A stretch of DNA of 64,000 nt from Marinicauda algicola. Lineage in GTDB: Bacteria; Pseudomonadota; Alphaproteobacteria; Caulobacterales; Maricaulaceae. The translations under genes and the position numbers were made by a program. Positions 62,138 through 64,000 of the stretch are shown in pieces; position 1 is the first letter of the stretch; every line of letters starts with the position of its first letter. The notes below the pieces were generated by a model. That model was not told the origin of the DNA, did not search any database, and was given only the letters and a program-made list of their open reading frames with translations. The DNA lies in assembly GCF_017161425.1 (NCBI RefSeq), contig NZ_CP071057.1:806001-870000 (forward strand). Reading direction: 5' to 3'.

Positions 62138-64000
62138 TCAGGCTGCGTCGCCTTTGACCTCACGAAGCGCCCGGTTGAAAAAGAAGCGGATCAGCTTGTC
62201 CCGGGCTGCCGGATCGGTGAGCACGATATCGCGCATGTCATTGTCACGCTGGAACATGCGGATCGCGCCCTGAAAGAACGCTTGCGAGAAAGCGGAATAG
62301 ACTACATCAGGTGCATTGTTCCGAAGCATGTCTGTCATGTCGTCGTCGAGCGTGGCCTGATAGGTCGGCTCATAACGAATAAAGTCATTCTCGGTGAATT
62401 CCGTACCATGACGGTCGTTGAAAGCCTTCACGATTTCCGAGAGCTCGCGCTGTTCATCTTCGGTATAGGGCTTGGCACCAAACTCGCTGATCGCCTTTAG
62501 CGCTTCCTTGTCCCCCGGCGAGAGGGAAGCGCTGCCCTGTTCCTTCTGCACGACCTTGAAGGCCTGCAGGCGGAGCATGTCCTGTGTGATTTCTATGTCG
62601 GGCGGCACTTCACGGTTCGGCAATAAACGCGAAAGCCAGGACGCATAGCTGTAGAGCTTTTCGAGCGAGGTATCCTCGAGCCGGATAACCTGCGCAACGA
62701 AGCCGTAGAAGCGCATATAGCTTTTCAGAAGCTGACGGAATTCTTCCTGGCGGCCTTCATCCTCATCGGCTTCGAAGCGCTGCACCGCTTCTCGGACAAG
62801 GCCCTCAAGACGCGCCCGGTCGCTGCCGCTGAGTGCGCCTGAATAGAATGTCTCTGCGAAGCGGTCGATCTCACCGCGATCGAGATAGCCGAATTTGAAA
62901 AGGCGGCCTTCGAGTTCGTAGACCTGATTGGGGTCCGACATCGCCTCAAGCGAGGTCGCTTCATAAAAAGGCCGGAACGCGGTCTGGATATCCTCCATCG
63001 TGTTCTGGAAATCGAGAATATAGGTGTTCTCCTTGCCAGCTTTCGTCCTGTTGAGGCGCGATAGTGTCTGTACCGCCTGCAATCCGGCAAGTTTGCGATC
63101 AATATACATGGCGCAGAGCTTTGGCTGGTCGAACCCAGTCTGGTACTTTTCCGCGACGATCAGGATTTGGTACGTGTCAGGATAAGGCGTGCCGTCCGGC
63201 TTGAACCCGTCAAACCGTCCCGGTAGCTCTGTTTCACTAAATCCGTTCAGGTCGGCTTCGGTATAGGTTTCGCCCTCATGGGTGAGTTCGCCGGAGAAGG
63301 CGACAAGCGCGCGAAGGTCGCCATAGTTCTCAGCATCGAGATAGGCCTTGATCCCGAAATAATAGCGCAGTGCATGCTCGCGGCTTTGGGTGACAATCAT
63401 GGCCTTTGCCTGACCGCCAAGTTCGCCCATCACATGGCGGCGGAAATGTTCGACAATGATTTCGACCTTCTGGCCGATCGCGGTCGGATGCAGGGATGCA
63501 AACCGCGCCACTTTCCGCTGCCCGCGCCGGCCGCTCAGTTCCGGATCGTCTTCAATCGTCTTCTCGAGTTGGTAATAGGCCTTGTACGTCATGTAGTTCT
63601 GGAGGACGTCCAGAATGAAGCCTTCCTCGATGGCCTGACGCATCGAATACTCATGGAAAGCGACCGGCAACCCGTCCGAACCTTTGACGCCGAATCGCTC
63701 AAGCGTCACGTTTCGCGGCGTCGCGGTGAAGGCGAAGAAGCTGAGATTGGCCTGCGGTCCGCGGGACTTCTGATAGTCGAGGATCAGATCCTCGATATCT
63801 TCGCTTGAGGTTTCATCGCGGGTCAGCGCATCCGTCATCGCCTGGGCCGATTTGCCGGACTGGCTGGAATGGGCTTCGTCGATGATGACGGCGAAGGTGC
63901 GCGCGCCCTGACCGGAGATCGCCTTGAGATGATCGGTTGAGAATTTCTGGATCGTCGTAACGATGATCCGTGCCCCCTTGGCGATCGCCTCTTTCAGCTG
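62138..64000 (-). CDS. hsdR: Type I restriction enzyme R subunit (HsdR), C-terminal part
   Basis: The translocase/nuclease subunit of a type I restriction system; about 620 residues visible, the N-terminus beyond the right edge. Visible SF2 helicase motifs are II (VIIDEAHSSQSG), III (FFAFTATPR), V (ILIVAEKYQTGFDQP) and VI (QTLSRLNRT). The endonuclease domain and motif I would lie outside the window. HsdM and HsdS are not visible and presumably follow to the right or are missing. Element cargo. Confidence 0.9.
   Translation of the reverse strand, partial: QLKEAIAKGARIIVTTIQKFSTDHLKAISGQGARTFAVIIDEAHSSQSGKSAQAMTDALTRDETSSEDIEDLILDYQKSRGPQANLSFFAFTATPRNVTLERFGVKGSDGLPVAFHEYSMRQAIEEGFILDVLQNYMTYKAYYQLEKTIEDDPELSGRRGQRKVARFASLHPTAIGQKVEIIVEHFRRHVMGELGGQAKAMIVTQSREHALRYYFGIKAYLDAENYGDLRALVAFSGELTHEGETYTEADLNGFSETELPGRFDGFKPDGTPYPDTYQILIVAEKYQTGFDQPKLCAMYIDRKLAGLQAVQTLSRLNRTKAGKENTYILDFQNTMEDIQTAFRPFYEATSLEAMSDPNQVYELEGRLFKFGYLDRGEIDRFAETFYSGALSGSDRARLEGLVREAVQRFEADEDEGRQEEFRQLLKSYMRFYGFVAQVIRLEDTSLEKLYSYASWLSRLLPNREVPPDIEITQDMLRLQAFKVVQKEQGSASLSPGDKEALKAISEFGAKPYTEDEQRELSEIVKAFNDRHGTEFTENDFIRYEPTYQATLDDDMTDMLRNNAPDVVYSAFSQAFFQGAIRMFQRDNDMRDIVLTDPAARDKLIRFFFNRALREVKGDAA

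Larger units (their letters stand above)
47501..64000. mobile_element. Integrative and conjugative element with Trb-type secretion (left part)
   Basis: From just after guaA to the window's right edge the gene content is entirely mobile: tyrosine integrase, cargo gene, AlpA-type factor, DUF736, DUF2274, nine trb genes, DUF6499-DUF2285 regulator and type I restriction HsdR. The base composition looks less GC-rich than the chromosome, and codon choice differs. Relaxase, traG, and the right end are not visible. Length is at least 16.5 kb. Confidence 0.88.

Overview
The window is about 47.5 kb of gene-dense, GC-rich chromosome followed by at least 16.5 kb of an integrated conjugative element. The gene set and order (a PpiD-like factor next to trpE, tpiA nearby, an rpoZ-rsh-pyrE-pdxJ-acpS-lepB-rnc-era-recO run, hspQ, coq4, guaB-guaA) indicate an alphaproteobacterium. 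The order Caulobacterales/Maricaulales is my best guess, from general familiarity rather than any search.

Layout of the chromosome. 1-7.3 kb holds a tryptophan biosynthesis run on the minus strand (ppiD-like, trpE, then trpG-trpD-trpC), split by an ArsR-SRPBCC pair and an opposing divergent-polysaccharide-deacetylase gene. 7.4-22 kb holds housekeeping and central metabolism: tpiA, a degenerate receiver-domain protein, secG, pyrG, a CPBP protease, an M16 peptidase, rpmF, eno, kbl, tdh (lacking the structural-zinc cysteines), an acyltransferase and membrane proteins. 21.5-23.7 kb is a small accessory patch with a superinfection-immunity-type small protein, a decayed gene, a 31-codon leader-like ORF and an XRE regulator with paired inverted repeats. 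23.8-32 kb holds an acyl-CoA ligase, a threonine dehydratase-like enzyme, a lytic transglycosylase, dapA-smpB, a type-5 uracil-DNA glycosylase with a NYN-domain protein, and folK. 32.2-39.8 kb is a compact, translationally coupled run from rpoZ to recO. 40-47.5 kb holds hspQ, a Ppx/GppA phosphatase, rlmE, coq4, guaB, an RsmB-type methyltransferase and guaA.

The element. Immediately downstream of guaA, a known integration target, lie repeat-rich DNA, a P4-type tyrosine integrase, an unrecognised zinc-ribbon cargo gene, and then one long minus-strand operon: trbB-C-D-E-J-L-F-G-I, DUF2274, DUF736 and an AlpA-type small DNA-binding protein. This is a P-type/Trb mating-pair system. Divergent from trbB is a full-length DUF6499-DUF2285 protein, the domain pair found in FseA, the excision and transfer activator of mesorhizobial elements. 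The last gene, cut by the window edge, is a type I restriction HsdR subunit. No relaxase, coupling protein (TraG) or TrbK is present in the visible part, so the element either continues to the right or is incomplete.

I did not find tRNA, rRNA or CRISPR loci. The most worthwhile targets are the element's regulatory and attachment DNA (47.5-47.8 kb, 60.7-61.0 kb, 61.8-62.1 kb), the fused DUF6499-DUF2285 regulator, the unknown zinc-ribbon cargo protein, and the small regulatory palindromes around 3.8 kb, 22.3 kb and 23.6 kb.
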